23,830 nucleotides of DNA from an uncultured Acetatifactor sp. (GCA_948896875.1 CAQUWW010000013.1:22949-46778); one strand, 5' to 3'. Counted from the stretch's first letter, positions 14,566 through 23,012 are shown. Program-made: numbers and translations. Notes: generated from the letters alone by a model not told the origin.

Positions 14566-15870
14566 TTGAAGATCGATTCCAGTACAGTGGGAATGGAGTC
14601 TGCCAGAAGTTATCGGTCGACTTCCACTACATTCAGGCGTTTTGCCATATTGAATTATCGACAGGAACTGACTGGCGGAAATGGCGGGCTGCACACGGCA
14701 GTGGGCGGGAATACGGCAAATGCCGGCCAGAATGCAGGCAATGCCGGAACTACAGCAGGAAATGGAGGAAGCACTGGCACAAGCTCGGGAAATAGTGCGG
14801 GAAAGGCAGATCCTACCGGTAAGGCTGACAACTCTGACGGAGGCAGCGGAGAAGCAACCGAAGGGCTGGCAGAACAGAATGCGGCGGCGCTTCGAGACTG
14901 GCAGAGCCGCCTGCAGACATCAGGTTCCAGTGTGACAGTCAGAAGCTCCGCCAGTCAGACCCTGGCCAATATTCGCCAGACTACCATACGTTATATATTT
15001 GATCTTTTGTTTTCGGCCAGGAGAAACCGGCTGAATCAGTGGATGCAGAATAACGGCATCCAGACCGTAGATAACCAGGCCTCTGCAGGCTGGCAGGAGG
15101 GGCAGCAGGGATATACGGGCAATTCCGGAGGAGTATATGATCAAAATGGCTTTCAGAAACTGGAACCGGGAACACGTACCCAGACACTGAAAGTGCTGAA
15201 TTACAACCAGGCAGTGATCCAGACAGAGGCCGAGTCCACATCATTTTCCACAGTAGGTACCGTGCGCACCGCAGATGGCCGGGAAATCAATTTCAATGTG
15301 AATGTGGGCATGAGCCGTTCGTTCCAGCAGTACTACGAACAGGATCTGCAGTTGATGTCCTTTACCATGTGTGATCCCCTTGTGATCAATTTGGACACAG
15401 ATGTGGCGGAGCTCTCCGACCAGACATTTTATTTTGATATCGACGGGGACGGGGAGAAGGATGAAGTATCACAGCTGGGAAAAGGAAGCGGTTATCTGGC
15501 TCTGGACAAAAACGGGGATGGTATGATCAACGATGGAAGTGAGTTGTTCGGCACCTCAAGTGGCAACGGCTTTGCAGATCTGGCAAAATACGACGAAGAT
15601 GGAAACGGCTGGATAGATGAGAATGATGCCATCTGGGATAAGCTGAAAATCTGGTGTAAGGATGAGAACGGAAATGACGTGCTCTACCGCCTGGCTGATA
15701 AGGGAGTGGGTGCTATCTGCCTGCAGAATGCCGCCACGGATTTCACCCTGAAAGGGCAGGAGGGTCAGACCAGAGGCGCCATTCGGAACACCGGTGTATT
15801 TTTATATGAGAACGGCAGTGCAGGTACGATACAGCATGTGGACGTGGCGAAGTATTATGCACAGGCGTAA
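14566..15870 (+). CDS. Unrecognised Gly/Asn-rich protein with EF-hand/dockerin-like calcium loops
   Basis: 434 residues from a TTG start; AAAGGAG lies 10 bases before it and the next in-frame ATG would remove the 'KIDSSTVG' opening. No signal peptide or membrane segment. Residues ~35-105 are a low-complexity linker made mostly of Gly, Asn, Ala, Thr and Ser, with near-repeats such as 'GNAG/GNGG'. Residues ~105-265 are unassigned, partly helical, with a 'RTQTLKVLNYNQAVIQTEAEST' stretch. The C-terminal part (from ~270, 'DPLVINLDTDVAELS') is of the kind found in VCBS/RTX-like proteins: acidic loops D291-I-D-G-D-G, D314-K-N-G-D-G-M-I and D343-E-D-G-N-G-W-I, with 'GSELFGTSSGNGFADLAKYD' between. These loops could bind calcium. 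Related proteins occur in Lachnospiraceae as hypotheticals; function unknown. Confidence 0.75.
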   Translation: MKIDSSTVGMESARSYRSTSTTFRRFAILNYRQELTGGNGGLHTAVGGNTANAGQNAGNAGTTAGNGGSTGTSSGNSAGKADPTGKADNSDGGSGEATEGLAEQNAAALRDWQSRLQTSGSSVTVRSSASQTLANIRQTTIRYIFDLLFSARRNRLNQWMQNNGIQTVDNQASAGWQEGQQGYTGNSGGVYDQNGFQKLEPGTRTQTLKVLNYNQAVIQTEAESTSFSTVGTVRTADGREINFNVNVGMSRSFQQYYEQDLQLMSFTMCDPLVINLDTDVAELSDQTFYFDIDGDGEKDEVSQLGKGSGYLALDKNGDGMINDGSELFGTSSGNGFADLAKYDEDGNGWIDENDAIWDKLKIWCKDENGNDVLYRLADKGVGAICLQNAATDFTLKGQEGQTRGAIRNTGVFLYENGSAGTIQHVDVAKYYAQA

Positions 15871-15887
15871 GAGGACAGGTGGAAAAT

Positions 15888-15918
15888 GAGCTGGAGATTA
15901 TAAGGTCTCCAGCTCTTT
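15888..15918. terminator. Bidirectional terminator between convergent genes
   Basis: Perfect 10-bp stem GAGCTGGAGA (15888-15897)/TCTCCAGCTC (15906-15915), eight-base loop, followed by TTTCT on the plus strand and ATTTTCC on the minus strand. The minus-strand stop codon of the ABC-F gene (15898-15900) lies in the loop, so the stem overlaps the end of its coding sequence. Confidence 0.7.
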
Positions 15919-17880
15919 CTCTGTCTCCAGCATCCGTTCCAGCAATGTCTCCTGGCTGTGCTCTTCCTCATCCAGCCGGGACTGCAGTTCCATGAGCTTT
16001 TCATAATCCGAGCTCAGAGAGGGATCCAGCAGCTGCAGCTGTAATTCGGCGGTTCTCTGTTCGCTGGCAGCCAGCTGTGCTTCGTATTTCTCCAGCTGTC
16101 TGGTCAGGCGGGATTTGACCTTACCCGGATTGTTGTAAGTCTTCCTGTCGAAGACATCTGCCAGGGTTGGAGCAGTGGTTCCGGACTGTCCGCTTTCTTT
16201 GGTGGCAGGTCTGGCGGCGGAAGCATTTCCTTTTCCTGCGCTGCCCGGATTGGCAGAGCCGGTTCTCTTTGCTTTTTCCACCAGATATTCTTCGTAGGGC
16301 CAGGGATATTGAGTGACCGTGTTCCCCTCAAATTCCAGAATGCCTGTGGCAATCTGACGGATAAAATATCGATCGTGGGACACGAACAGGACAGTACCTG
16401 AAAAGGCTGTCAGCATTTGCTCCAGAGCTTCTTTTCCCACAATGTCCATGTGGTTGGTAGGCTCGTCCAGAATCAGCAGATTGGGTCTGGTCTGGAACAT
16501 TTTACATAGAGCCAGGCGTACCTTCTCGCCGCCGGAAAGCTGTCCCATTTTCTTTTCCACTTCTTCCTGGGAAAAAAGAAAACTGCCCAGAGCGCTTTGA
16601 ACCTGTTCCCGCACCAGCCTGGGATATTCCTCCCAGAAATTCTCCAGAACGGTCTGTTCCGGGTCCACGGGGCCTTTCACTGCCATCTGCTGGTCAAAAT
16701 ATCCCCACTCCACATTGGTGCCAAACGAAAAGCTGCCGCTCAACGGTTGGAGAATACCGGTAAGAGTTTTCAGCAGGGTGGATTTCCCGATGCCATTTTC
16801 TCCGATGATGGCGATGCGATCCCTTTTGCGCAGGGCAAAAGAGATCTGACACAGCTGACTTTCATAGCCGATCCCCAGATTTTTGGCGGTCAGGACTTCC
16901 GTATAACTTTCCAGCCTGGGCTCAAAGAGAGCATGAAAAGCCTTCGTATCAAATCGTCTGGGCTTTTCGATTTTTACCATATGTTCGATGACCATACGTT
17001 TGGATCTGGTGGCGGCCACCTTGCTTGGGGTGTTCTTCCATTTCTCAATCCAGTCTGTGAGCCGCTTGATTTCTTTCTGCTGCTCCTCGTAATCCTTTTC
17101 CTGTTTGGAAAGCGCTTCGGCTTTTTGCTTCATGAAGGCGGAATAATTGCCGGGGAAGCGGCGGATTCTATGGTATTCGATTTCATAGGTTACATCAATG
17201 ACCCGGTCCAGGAACATCCGATCATGAGAAACGATGACCACGGCCCGGTCATAATTTTTCAGATACTCTGCCAGCCATTCTATGGTGGGCAGATCCAGAT
17301 GGTTTGTGGGCTCGTCCAACAGCATAATGTCGGGGCGGCTTAAAAGCAGCTTAATGAAAGCCACCTTGGTCTGCTGGCCGCCGGAAAAACTGCCGATGGG
17401 ACGGGACAAATCCTCCAGAGGGAAACCGAATTTCTGGAACATAATCTCCATATCCTGACGCCAGGTATATCCCCGGAGGGACTCCATTTCCTTCTGAAGG
17501 CGGTCATACTCATTCAGAAGGACTTTCCCGGAGTCGGACTTGAGCTGCTCTTCAATTTCTTTCATTCTTGTCTCGCAGGCAAAAATAGGGGCAAAGACTT
17601 TTTTGATCTCTTCCTCCACGGTGACGGAGCCGTCTGTGAAACTGATCTGGCGCAGGAATCCGATCTGCTGTTTCCCGGACATGGTGATGCCGCAGCTTTC
17701 GTCGCTGTCCGGATTACTCATCTTGATGTCTCCTGTGATCAATTTCAGCAGGGTCGTCTTACCACAGCCGTTTCTGCCTACGATAGCTATTTTTTCGCTG
17801 TCGTGAATTTCGAAGTTCACATCTTCCAATATGGTATTCGCACCGTACTGTACCAGCGCGTGTCTGATCTGGTATCTCAT
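15898..17880 (-). CDS. ABC-F family ATPase
   Basis: 660-residue soluble protein with two ABC ATPase domains and no membrane segment; ABC-F proteins act on the ribosome (translation factor or antibiotic protection roles). Domain 1: Walker A 'GRNGCGKTT' (35-43), signature 'SFSGGQQ' (164-170), Walker B 'LLDEPTNHLD' (187-196). Interdomain linker ~245-305 with 'WKNTPSKVAATRSKRM'. Domain 2: Walker A 'GENGIGKST' (360-368), 'QLSGGEKVRLAL', 'LILDEPTNHMD'. The C-terminus has an Ala/Gly/Ser linker and a predicted coiled coil (about 595-660), as in Uup/YdiF-type proteins. The exact subclass (housekeeping or resistance) cannot be told. Start ATG 17880-17878 has GGAG nine bases upstream. Preceded by a leader with two hairpins. 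Confidence 0.93.
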   Translation of the reverse strand: MRYQIRHALVQYGANTILEDVNFEIHDSEKIAIVGRNGCGKTTLLKLITGDIKMSNPDSDESCGITMSGKQQIGFLRQISFTDGSVTVEEEIKKVFAPIFACETRMKEIEEQLKSDSGKVLLNEYDRLQKEMESLRGYTWRQDMEIMFQKFGFPLEDLSRPIGSFSGGQQTKVAFIKLLLSRPDIMLLDEPTNHLDLPTIEWLAEYLKNYDRAVVIVSHDRMFLDRVIDVTYEIEYHRIRRFPGNYSAFMKQKAEALSKQEKDYEEQQKEIKRLTDWIEKWKNTPSKVAATRSKRMVIEHMVKIEKPRRFDTKAFHALFEPRLESYTEVLTAKNLGIGYESQLCQISFALRKRDRIAIIGENGIGKSTLLKTLTGILQPLSGSFSFGTNVEWGYFDQQMAVKGPVDPEQTVLENFWEEYPRLVREQVQSALGSFLFSQEEVEKKMGQLSGGEKVRLALCKMFQTRPNLLILDEPTNHMDIVGKEALEQMLTAFSGTVLFVSHDRYFIRQIATGILEFEGNTVTQYPWPYEEYLVEKAKRTGSANPGSAGKGNASAARPATKESGQSGTTAPTLADVFDRKTYNNPGKVKSRLTRQLEKYEAQLAASEQRTAELQLQLLDPSLSSDYEKLMELQSRLDEEEHSQETLLERMLETEKELETL

Positions 17881-17942
17881 TTTTTAAATCTCCAATATCT
17901 GAATTCCGTACGCTTTCGGAAGGCTGTACTTTTACAACAAAA

Positions 17943-17963
17943 CCGCGGCGCAAGAAGCCACGG
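17943..17963 (-). promoter_or_regulatory. Possible attenuator hairpin in the ABC-F leader
   Basis: On minus-strand RNA CCGUGGC (17963-17957) pairs with GCCGCGG (17949-17943) with one G-U, followed by UUUUGUUG. The mismatch would be C-A on the plus strand, so the fold favours the minus transcript. A second small hairpin, TTCCG/CGGAA, lies between it and the ribosome site. ABC-F genes are often controlled by leader attenuation; here this is only inferred. Confidence 0.35.
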
Positions 17964-18005
17964 CTTTGAAAAGTGTATTGTTCGAGCCTTGTTCAGGCAA
18001 TGTTT

Positions 18006-18034
18006 ATCGTAACATAAGTAAGACAGATGTGCAA
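18006..18034 (-). promoter_or_regulatory. Candidate promoter of the ABC-F gene
   Basis: TTGCAC (18034-18029), 17-base spacer, TACGAT (18011-18006) on the minus strand. Two mismatches in each hexamer at most; spacing is ideal. Predicted leader of about 118 bases. Confidence 0.4.
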
Positions 18035-18127
18035 TAGCAAAAAACAGCATGCATAATTCTTTTTTGACGGGGCAAACTGATAGCGAGCAAAACAAAAGCG
18101 CTTACGAAAAAGAAAGGGAAAGCAGCT

Positions 18128-19075
18128 ATGAGAAAGAATAGAAGGAACAATACCAAGAAAGAACGTATTATTATGATTGCCTCGTCCGCATTTGTATTAT
18201 CGGCGCTGACAATGACGGGGATTTACATGAAGTCGAACAATGCCGAAAAGCAGGATGACGGCTACATGATTGACTTTACGGCTATGGAGGATAACGCCCA
18301 GGATAAGTTTCAGGAAATCGCCGGAAACCAGGAAACAGAGATTGAGAATCAGGCGGAACCAGAGGATTCGGTAGACAATCTGGTCAATGATATTGCCAGG
18401 GAAATTGACAATCTGGAGGATGATCTGGATTATCTGCCTATGGAGGTGGGCTCCGGCCTGGTGACCATACCGGGGTTGACGGATGGGGTGCAGGAGGAGG
18501 CTGTGACACAGAATGAAATGGAGAAACCGGAAAAAGGAACGGATGCAGTCGTTTCACCCTCTCCTTCTCCTTCGCCCTCTCCGGAACCGACAAAGGAGCC
18601 TGAGGCAGAACCGGCAGAAGAGAACAGCGAAGACAAAGAAGTTATTTCACGAACTTTGCATTTTGCGGAAAGCGACGGCCTGCAGCGTCCTGTGAGCGGT
18701 GAGGTATTGATTCCTTTCAGCATGGACAGTAGTGTGTATTTCTCTACGTTGGATCAGTTTAAATACAATTCCGCGCTGATGCTGGCAGCTGCGCAGGGTG
18801 ATACCGTCAACGCCTGTGCGGAAGGGAAAGTCATTGCAGTGTTTGAAAATGAAGAGATTGGACATGCAATCACTATGGAGCTGGGAGATGGCTACCAGAT
18901 CACTTATGGTCAGCTGGAGAATATGAATGTTACTTTGAACAGTTATGTGGACCGGGGACAGGCCATTGCCACAGTGGCGGCACCCACAAAATATTACAGT
19001 GTGGAAGGGTGCAATCTGTATCTGAAACTTACCGCAAATGGTACGCCTGTAGATCCGGAAGCTCTTTTCCGGTAG
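18128..19075 (+). CDS. Membrane-anchored M23/LytM-like protein, probably catalytically inactive (SpoIIQ-like)
   Basis: 315 residues: short basic N-terminus, one membrane helix (about 14-33), an acidic extracytoplasmic stalk (about 40-140), a Ser-Pro repeat (143-154, 'SPSPSPSPSPEP'), and a C-terminal M23-type beta-barrel (about 185-315) with 'RPVSGEVLIPFS', 'ALMLAAAQGDTVNACAEGKVIAVF', 'TMELGDGYQITYGQLENMNV' and 'VDRGQAIATVA'. In active LytM peptidases zinc is held by an H-x3-D and an H-x-H motif; here the matching places carry no His ('YNSALMLAA', 'YGQLENM'), so a structural role is likely. The layout matches SpoIIQ of endospore formers, the mother-cell/forespore channel protein, though this assignment is inferred. 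Start at ATG 18128 after AAAGGGAAAG. Divergent from the ABC-F gene. Confidence 0.75.
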   Translation: MRKNRRNNTKKERIIMIASSAFVLSALTMTGIYMKSNNAEKQDDGYMIDFTAMEDNAQDKFQEIAGNQETEIENQAEPEDSVDNLVNDIAREIDNLEDDLDYLPMEVGSGLVTIPGLTDGVQEEAVTQNEMEKPEKGTDAVVSPSPSPSPSPEPTKEPEAEPAEENSEDKEVISRTLHFAESDGLQRPVSGEVLIPFSMDSSVYFSTLDQFKYNSALMLAAAQGDTVNACAEGKVIAVFENEEIGHAITMELGDGYQITYGQLENMNVTLNSYVDRGQAIATVAAPTKYYSVEGCNLYLKLTANGTPVDPEALFR

Positions 19076-19188
19076 AGGAGACAGGAAGGATATCAACAGG
19101 CAACAGGGATTGCAAAGATTGTAACCATGAGCCGCTTAAGAAAGAATGGACAGGTTCGCACAGGTTACGGAAAGGCATGGAAGGGTAG

Positions 19189-20361
19189 ATGTATATTATC
19201 GGCAGATTAATCAAAACCATGGCCGGTGCGGATATACAGAACGGCTATCTGCATATTGAGAATGGAAAGATAACGCAGGTGGGAAGACGGGATGAAGCAT
19301 CATTTCATCCCGCTTCTCATGAACGGGTGATTGAAGTGCCGGAAGGTTTGATCATGCCGGGTATCATAGAGGCCCATTGTCATATGGGAATTACCGAAGA
19401 GAAAAAGGGAATGGAAGGAGACGACTGCAATGAAACCGTGAACCCCATCACCCCTTATCTGCGGGCCATAGATGCCATCAATACCATGGACGCAGCTTTT
19501 GACGATGCGGTACGGGCAGGCATTACTTCGGCAATGATCGGCCCGGGAAGCTCCAATGTGGCAGGAGGGCAGTTTGCATTTCTGAAGACCAGAGGACGCA
19601 GGGCGGACGATTTGGTGGTCAAAGCTCCGGCGGCCATGAAAGTTGCTTTCGGGGAGAATCCGAAGGTAAATTATTCCGGTCAGGGGAAAAGTCCTTCTAC
19701 CAGAATGGCCATTGCGGCAATGCTGAGAGAAGAGCTGTTCAGGGCCCGGGCCTATTATGAGAAGAAGAAAAAAGCGCTTGAGGCCGGCGAAGATTTTGAA
19801 GAGGATTTTACGCTGGAATGCTGGATTCCGGTGCTGGAGAGAAAGATTCCCCTGAAAGCACATGTGCACAGGGTGGATGATATCTTTACGGCCATCCGAA
19901 TCGCCAGAGAATTTCAGCTGAAAATGACCTTAGATCATTGCTCGGAAGGGCATTTGATAGCGGAAGAGCTGGCGGCGGAGGGCTTTCCTGCTATTGTGGG
20001 ACCAGATCTGGCCAGCCGAAGCAAGATCGAGGTGCAGAATATGGCTTTTAAGACAGTAGGAGTCTTAAGCCATGCGGGTGTCATGACTGCCATCACCACC
20101 GATCATCCGGTCTCTCTGATTCAGTCCCTTCCGCTCTGTGCCGGACTGGCTGTAAAATCCGGTCTGGATCTGGAAGAAGGCTATAGGGCGATTACGATTC
20201 ATCCGGCGAGGATCTGCGGTGTGGCGGACCGGGTTGGCAGCCTGGAAGTGGGAAAGGATGCCGATATTGCTATTTTTACCGGAAATCCCATGGAAGTGTT
20301 CACCCGGACTTTGTACACTATTATTGACGGACAGGTAGTGTACGAGGCCGGAAAGGAGTAA
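19189..20361 (+). CDS. Amidohydrolase (imidazolonepropionase-like)
   Basis: 390-residue metal-dependent hydrolase of the amidohydrolase superfamily. The N-terminal and C-terminal strands form the small beta-sandwich ('MYIIGRLIKTMAGADIQNGYLHIENGKI', and at the end 'GSLEVGKDADIAIFTGNPME'). The barrel holds the metal ligands: H63-C-H65 in 'PGIIEAHCHMG', a His in 'KAHVHRVDD', 'LDHCSEGH', and the catalytic Asp in 'ITTDHPV'. Relatives include imidazolonepropionase and dipeptidases; the true substrate is not known, and no histidine-degradation gene is present. The ATG at 19189 has only a weak, close AAGGG before it. No terminator follows; a promoter region for ddl begins right after its stop. Confidence 0.88.
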   Translation: MYIIGRLIKTMAGADIQNGYLHIENGKITQVGRRDEASFHPASHERVIEVPEGLIMPGIIEAHCHMGITEEKKGMEGDDCNETVNPITPYLRAIDAINTMDAAFDDAVRAGITSAMIGPGSSNVAGGQFAFLKTRGRRADDLVVKAPAAMKVAFGENPKVNYSGQGKSPSTRMAIAAMLREELFRARAYYEKKKKALEAGEDFEEDFTLECWIPVLERKIPLKAHVHRVDDIFTAIRIAREFQLKMTLDHCSEGHLIAEELAAEGFPAIVGPDLASRSKIEVQNMAFKTVGVLSHAGVMTAITTDHPVSLIQSLPLCAGLAVKSGLDLEEGYRAITIHPARICGVADRVGSLEVGKDADIAIFTGNPMEVFTRTLYTIIDGQVVYEAGKE

Positions 20362-20363
20362 AA

Positions 20364-20440
20364 GATAAGTATTTGCATCCGCAGCATTCTATGATAAAAT
20401 GACCTTGTGTCATGCGCCGGCGATAAGCTGAATACTTATC
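20364..20440 (+). promoter_or_regulatory. Inverted repeat flanking a candidate ddl-murF promoter
   Basis: GATAAGTATT (20364-20373) and AATACTTATC (20431-20440) are perfect inverted copies 57 bases apart. Between them lie TTGCAT (20373-20378), a 16-base spacer and TAAAAT (20395-20400), a moderate sigma-A promoter. The repeats may be paired operator half-sites or the two arms of a large stem. Confidence 0.4.
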
Positions 20441-20454
20441 AATAAGGAATATTT

Positions 20455-20479
20455 GCCGTTCCTGTAAGGACAGGACGGC
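20455..20479 (+). promoter_or_regulatory. Hairpin in the ddl 5' leader
   Basis: GCCGT-T-CCTGT (20455-20465) pairs with ACAGGACGGC (20470-20479), one bulged T, loop AAGG. It ends about ten bases before the AAGGAG ribosome site and has no T tract, so it would act on translation or RNA stability if it acts at all. Confidence 0.45.
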
Positions 20480-20503
20480 GGATACATAAGGAGAGACGAA
20501 GAG

Positions 20504-21523
20504 ATGAAAATTGTGGTTCTGGCAGGAGGAAGCAGTACGGAGCGGGATGTGTCCCTGAGCTCCGGAGGCATGATTTATAAAGCATTGAAGCAGAGAGGAC
20601 ATAAGGCAATTCTGCTGGATGTCTGGCTGGGATATGCGGGGGACATCGGGAGAATTTTTGAACAGGAGACGGACTGGGCCGCCCAGGTGAAGGCGGTGTC
20701 GGAGGATGACCCGGACATAGAAGCCATTAAGGCCATGCGCAGAGACGACTCAAAGAGCTTCTTCGGCCCAAATGTGCTGGAGCTCTGCAAAATGGCGGAC
20801 TGTGTGTTCCTGGCGCTGCACGGCGCAAACGGAGAGGACGGCAGGATACAGGCCTGCTTTGACTTGCTGGGAATTCCTTATACGGGCGCGGACTTCGTGG
20901 GTTCCTGCCTGGCAATGGACAAAGGAATTACGAAAGACATCTTCCGGACCTGGAATATTCCGACTCCCGCGGGAATCAGGTTGAAAAAAGGGGAAAGGGA
21001 AGAGAAAAAGGTTCCCTGTCCCTGCATCGTAAAAACCAGCTGCGGCGGCTCCAGCATAGGGGTTTATATAGCAGGCGATGACATAGAATACGAAAAGGCA
21101 AAGGAAGAGGCCTGGCGGTATGGTGATGAAATCATTGTGGAGCAATACATAAAAGGAAGAGAGTTCTCCGTAGGCGTCATAGACGGAAAGGCACTGCCGG
21201 TGATAGAGATGGCCCCCAAGGAGGGATTTTACGATTACAGGAATAAGTATCAGGCAGGAACCACCATAGAGACCTGTCCGGCACAGATTCCCGAGGAGAA
21301 AAGCCGTGAAATGCAGGAAATCGCGGAGCGGGTATTCCGTGGGCTGCGGCTGAAAAGCTATGCCCGCATGGATTTTGTGATGAGCGTTCAGGGGGAAGTC
21401 TACTGCCTCGAGGGCAACACACTGCCGGGCATGACACCCACCTCCCTGCTTCCCCAGGAAGCTGCGGCCGCAGGGATGGACTTCGGGGAACTGTGTGAGA
21501 AAATCCTTCAAATGGCTCTCTGA
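20504..21523 (+). CDS. ddl: D-alanine-D-alanine ligase
   Basis: Cytoplasmic ATP-grasp enzyme joining two D-Ala for peptidoglycan synthesis. 339 residues, normal length. The N-terminal domain opens 'MKIVVLAGGSSTERDVSLSSG' with the family G-G-x-S-x-E motif (here E-R where E-H is common); then 'LHGANGEDGRIQACFDLLGIPYTG', the ATP-grasp parts 'PCIVKTSCGGSSIGV', 'IIVEQYIKGREFSVGVID', the loop 'FYDYRNKYQAG', and 'YCLEGNTLPGMTPTSLLPQEAAAAG' with the metal/ATP-binding E-x-N. The Tyr in 'NKY' fits D-Ala-D-Ala rather than the D-Ala-D-Lac (Van) type. It is followed after 43 bases by murF, whose product uses its dipeptide, so the two form a functional operon. AAGGAG ten bases before the ATG. Confidence 0.96.
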   Translation: MKIVVLAGGSSTERDVSLSSGGMIYKALKQRGHKAILLDVWLGYAGDIGRIFEQETDWAAQVKAVSEDDPDIEAIKAMRRDDSKSFFGPNVLELCKMADCVFLALHGANGEDGRIQACFDLLGIPYTGADFVGSCLAMDKGITKDIFRTWNIPTPAGIRLKKGEREEKKVPCPCIVKTSCGGSSIGVYIAGDDIEYEKAKEEAWRYGDEIIVEQYIKGREFSVGVIDGKALPVIEMAPKEGFYDYRNKYQAGTTIETCPAQIPEEKSREMQEIAERVFRGLRLKSYARMDFVMSVQGEVYCLEGNTLPGMTPTSLLPQEAAAAGMDFGELCEKILQMAL

Positions 21524-21566
21524 TGCATGTTCGCGGAACTAAAAATAAGAAAGGACATAGCCGAAT

Positions 21567-23012
21567 ATGATGAATTTTACCTTGAAAGAAATAGCCCGGG
21601 CCTGCGGCGGAGAACTTGTGCTTCGGGGAGGCGCAGGGGGAGAAGACAGCTGCGTCAGCTCTGTGGTGATTGACTCCAGGCTGGCCCAGGCCCGGGGCGT
21701 CTTTATTGCGACTTTGGGAGAGCGGGTGGACGGACATAAATTTATTACAGATGTATTCTCCAAAGGAGCCGCCCTTGTGATAACCCAGAAGACACCGGAG
21801 CAGGTGGAGGCGGAGCATGGATGCAAGGCATCTGAGTGGGGCAGTTACATTCTGGTGGCGGACACACTTCAGGCCCTGAAGGATATGGCGGAAGCCTACC
21901 GGAGAAAGCTGTCTGTCAAAATTGTGGGAATTACCGGCAGCGTTGGCAAGACCAGCACGAAAGAATTTATCGCAAGTGTGCTGGCTGAGAAGTATCGGGT
22001 CCTGAAGACGGAGGGGAATTTTAATAATGAAATCGGCGTGCCGCTGACACTTCTGCGCATCCGCCCGGAGCATGAGGTGGCGGTGGTGGAGATGGGAATC
22101 AGTGATTTCGGAGAGATGCACCGGCTGAGTAAAATGGCCCGCCCCAATATCTGTGTGATGACCAATATCGGGCAGAGCCATCTGAACAATCTGAAAGATC
22201 GAGACGGGATTCTGCGGGCAAAATCAGAGATTTTTGACTTCATGGCCGAGGACGGGGAAATCTGTCTGAACGGAGAGGATGACAAACTGGCGGCGCTGAA
22301 AGAGATAAAGGGACATATTCCCCATTTCTTCGGACTGGGGACGGATTCCGGGGAGGAAGTGTCCGTGACGGATATTGTGGGCAAGGGCCTGGAGGGAAGC
22401 GACGCCGTGCTTGTGATGAAGGGGGCGAAGGGAGAAACCGTCAGGCAGCAGATTCACATTCCGTTGCCCGGCAGGCATATGGCGCTGAATGCGGCTGCTG
22501 CGGCCTGTGTGGGCAGGCTGTTTGGTCTGAGCGGAGAGGAGATTGCCGCCGGAATCGGGAAGGCAGGGCTGATGACAGGGCGGACCAATGTGATACGGCT
22601 GCCGCGATATACGCTGATTGACGACTGCTACAACGCCAACCCGGCCTCCATGAAGGCCGCCATTGATCTGCTTGCCCTGGCGGACACCACCAAAGTGGCG
22701 ATTCTGGGGGATATGCTGAACCTGGGCGAGAACTCTCACAGATATCATGAAGAAGCCGGCAGTCATGCGGCGGCTTCCGGTATCGAGCACATTCTCTGTG
22801 TGGGAGAGGAATCCAGGCATATGTTCTGGGCCGCGGCAAACAACGCGGAGGAAACTACGAAGATTTCCCATTATCCCGACACGGAGACTCTGTTACGAAG
22901 TCTTTCGTCGGACAGTGGGGAACTGGTGCCTGAGGGGAGTACCGTGCTGATCAAGGCGTCTCATGACATGGGATTTGTGAAGGTGCTGGAGCTTCTTAGG
23001 ACAGCTCTGTGA
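21567..23012 (+). CDS. murF: UDP-N-acetylmuramoyl-tripeptide--D-alanyl-D-alanine ligase
   Basis: Cytoplasmic Mur ligase adding the D-Ala-D-Ala dipeptide to UDP-MurNAc-tripeptide, the last soluble precursor step. 481 residues: N-terminal UDP-substrate domain with 'VSSVVIDSRLAQARGVFIATLGERVDGHKFI' (about 29-60), central ATPase with the P-loop 'GITGSVGKTSTKEF' (121-134), 'TEGNFNNEIGVPLTLLR', 'VAVVEMGISDFGEM' and 'TNIGQSHLNNL', and a C-terminal domain with 'LIDDCYNANPASMKAAIDLL' and 'GDMLNLGENSHRYHEE'. I keep the first of two adjacent ATGs since AAGGA lies 11 bases before it. Cotranscribed with ddl. Its last 17 bases overlap the convergent Uma2 gene, with no terminator between them. Confidence 0.96.
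   Translation: MMNFTLKEIARACGGELVLRGGAGGEDSCVSSVVIDSRLAQARGVFIATLGERVDGHKFITDVFSKGAALVITQKTPEQVEAEHGCKASEWGSYILVADTLQALKDMAEAYRRKLSVKIVGITGSVGKTSTKEFIASVLAEKYRVLKTEGNFNNEIGVPLTLLRIRPEHEVAVVEMGISDFGEMHRLSKMARPNICVMTNIGQSHLNNLKDRDGILRAKSEIFDFMAEDGEICLNGEDDKLAALKEIKGHIPHFFGLGTDSGEEVSVTDIVGKGLEGSDAVLVMKGAKGETVRQQIHIPLPGRHMALNAAAAACVGRLFGLSGEEIAAGIGKAGLMTGRTNVIRLPRYTLIDDCYNANPASMKAAIDLLALADTTKVAILGDMLNLGENSHRYHEEAGSHAAASGIEHILCVGEESRHMFWAAANNAEETTKISHYPDTETLLRSLSSDSGELVPEGSTVLIKASHDMGFVKVLELLRTAL

Noticed and set aside
18539..18600. Tandem repeat suggestive of a phase-variable tract
   Set aside because: The CTCCTTCTCC-like repeats simply encode the Ser-Pro spacer and vary in codon use; no homopolymer or frame-shifting repeat.
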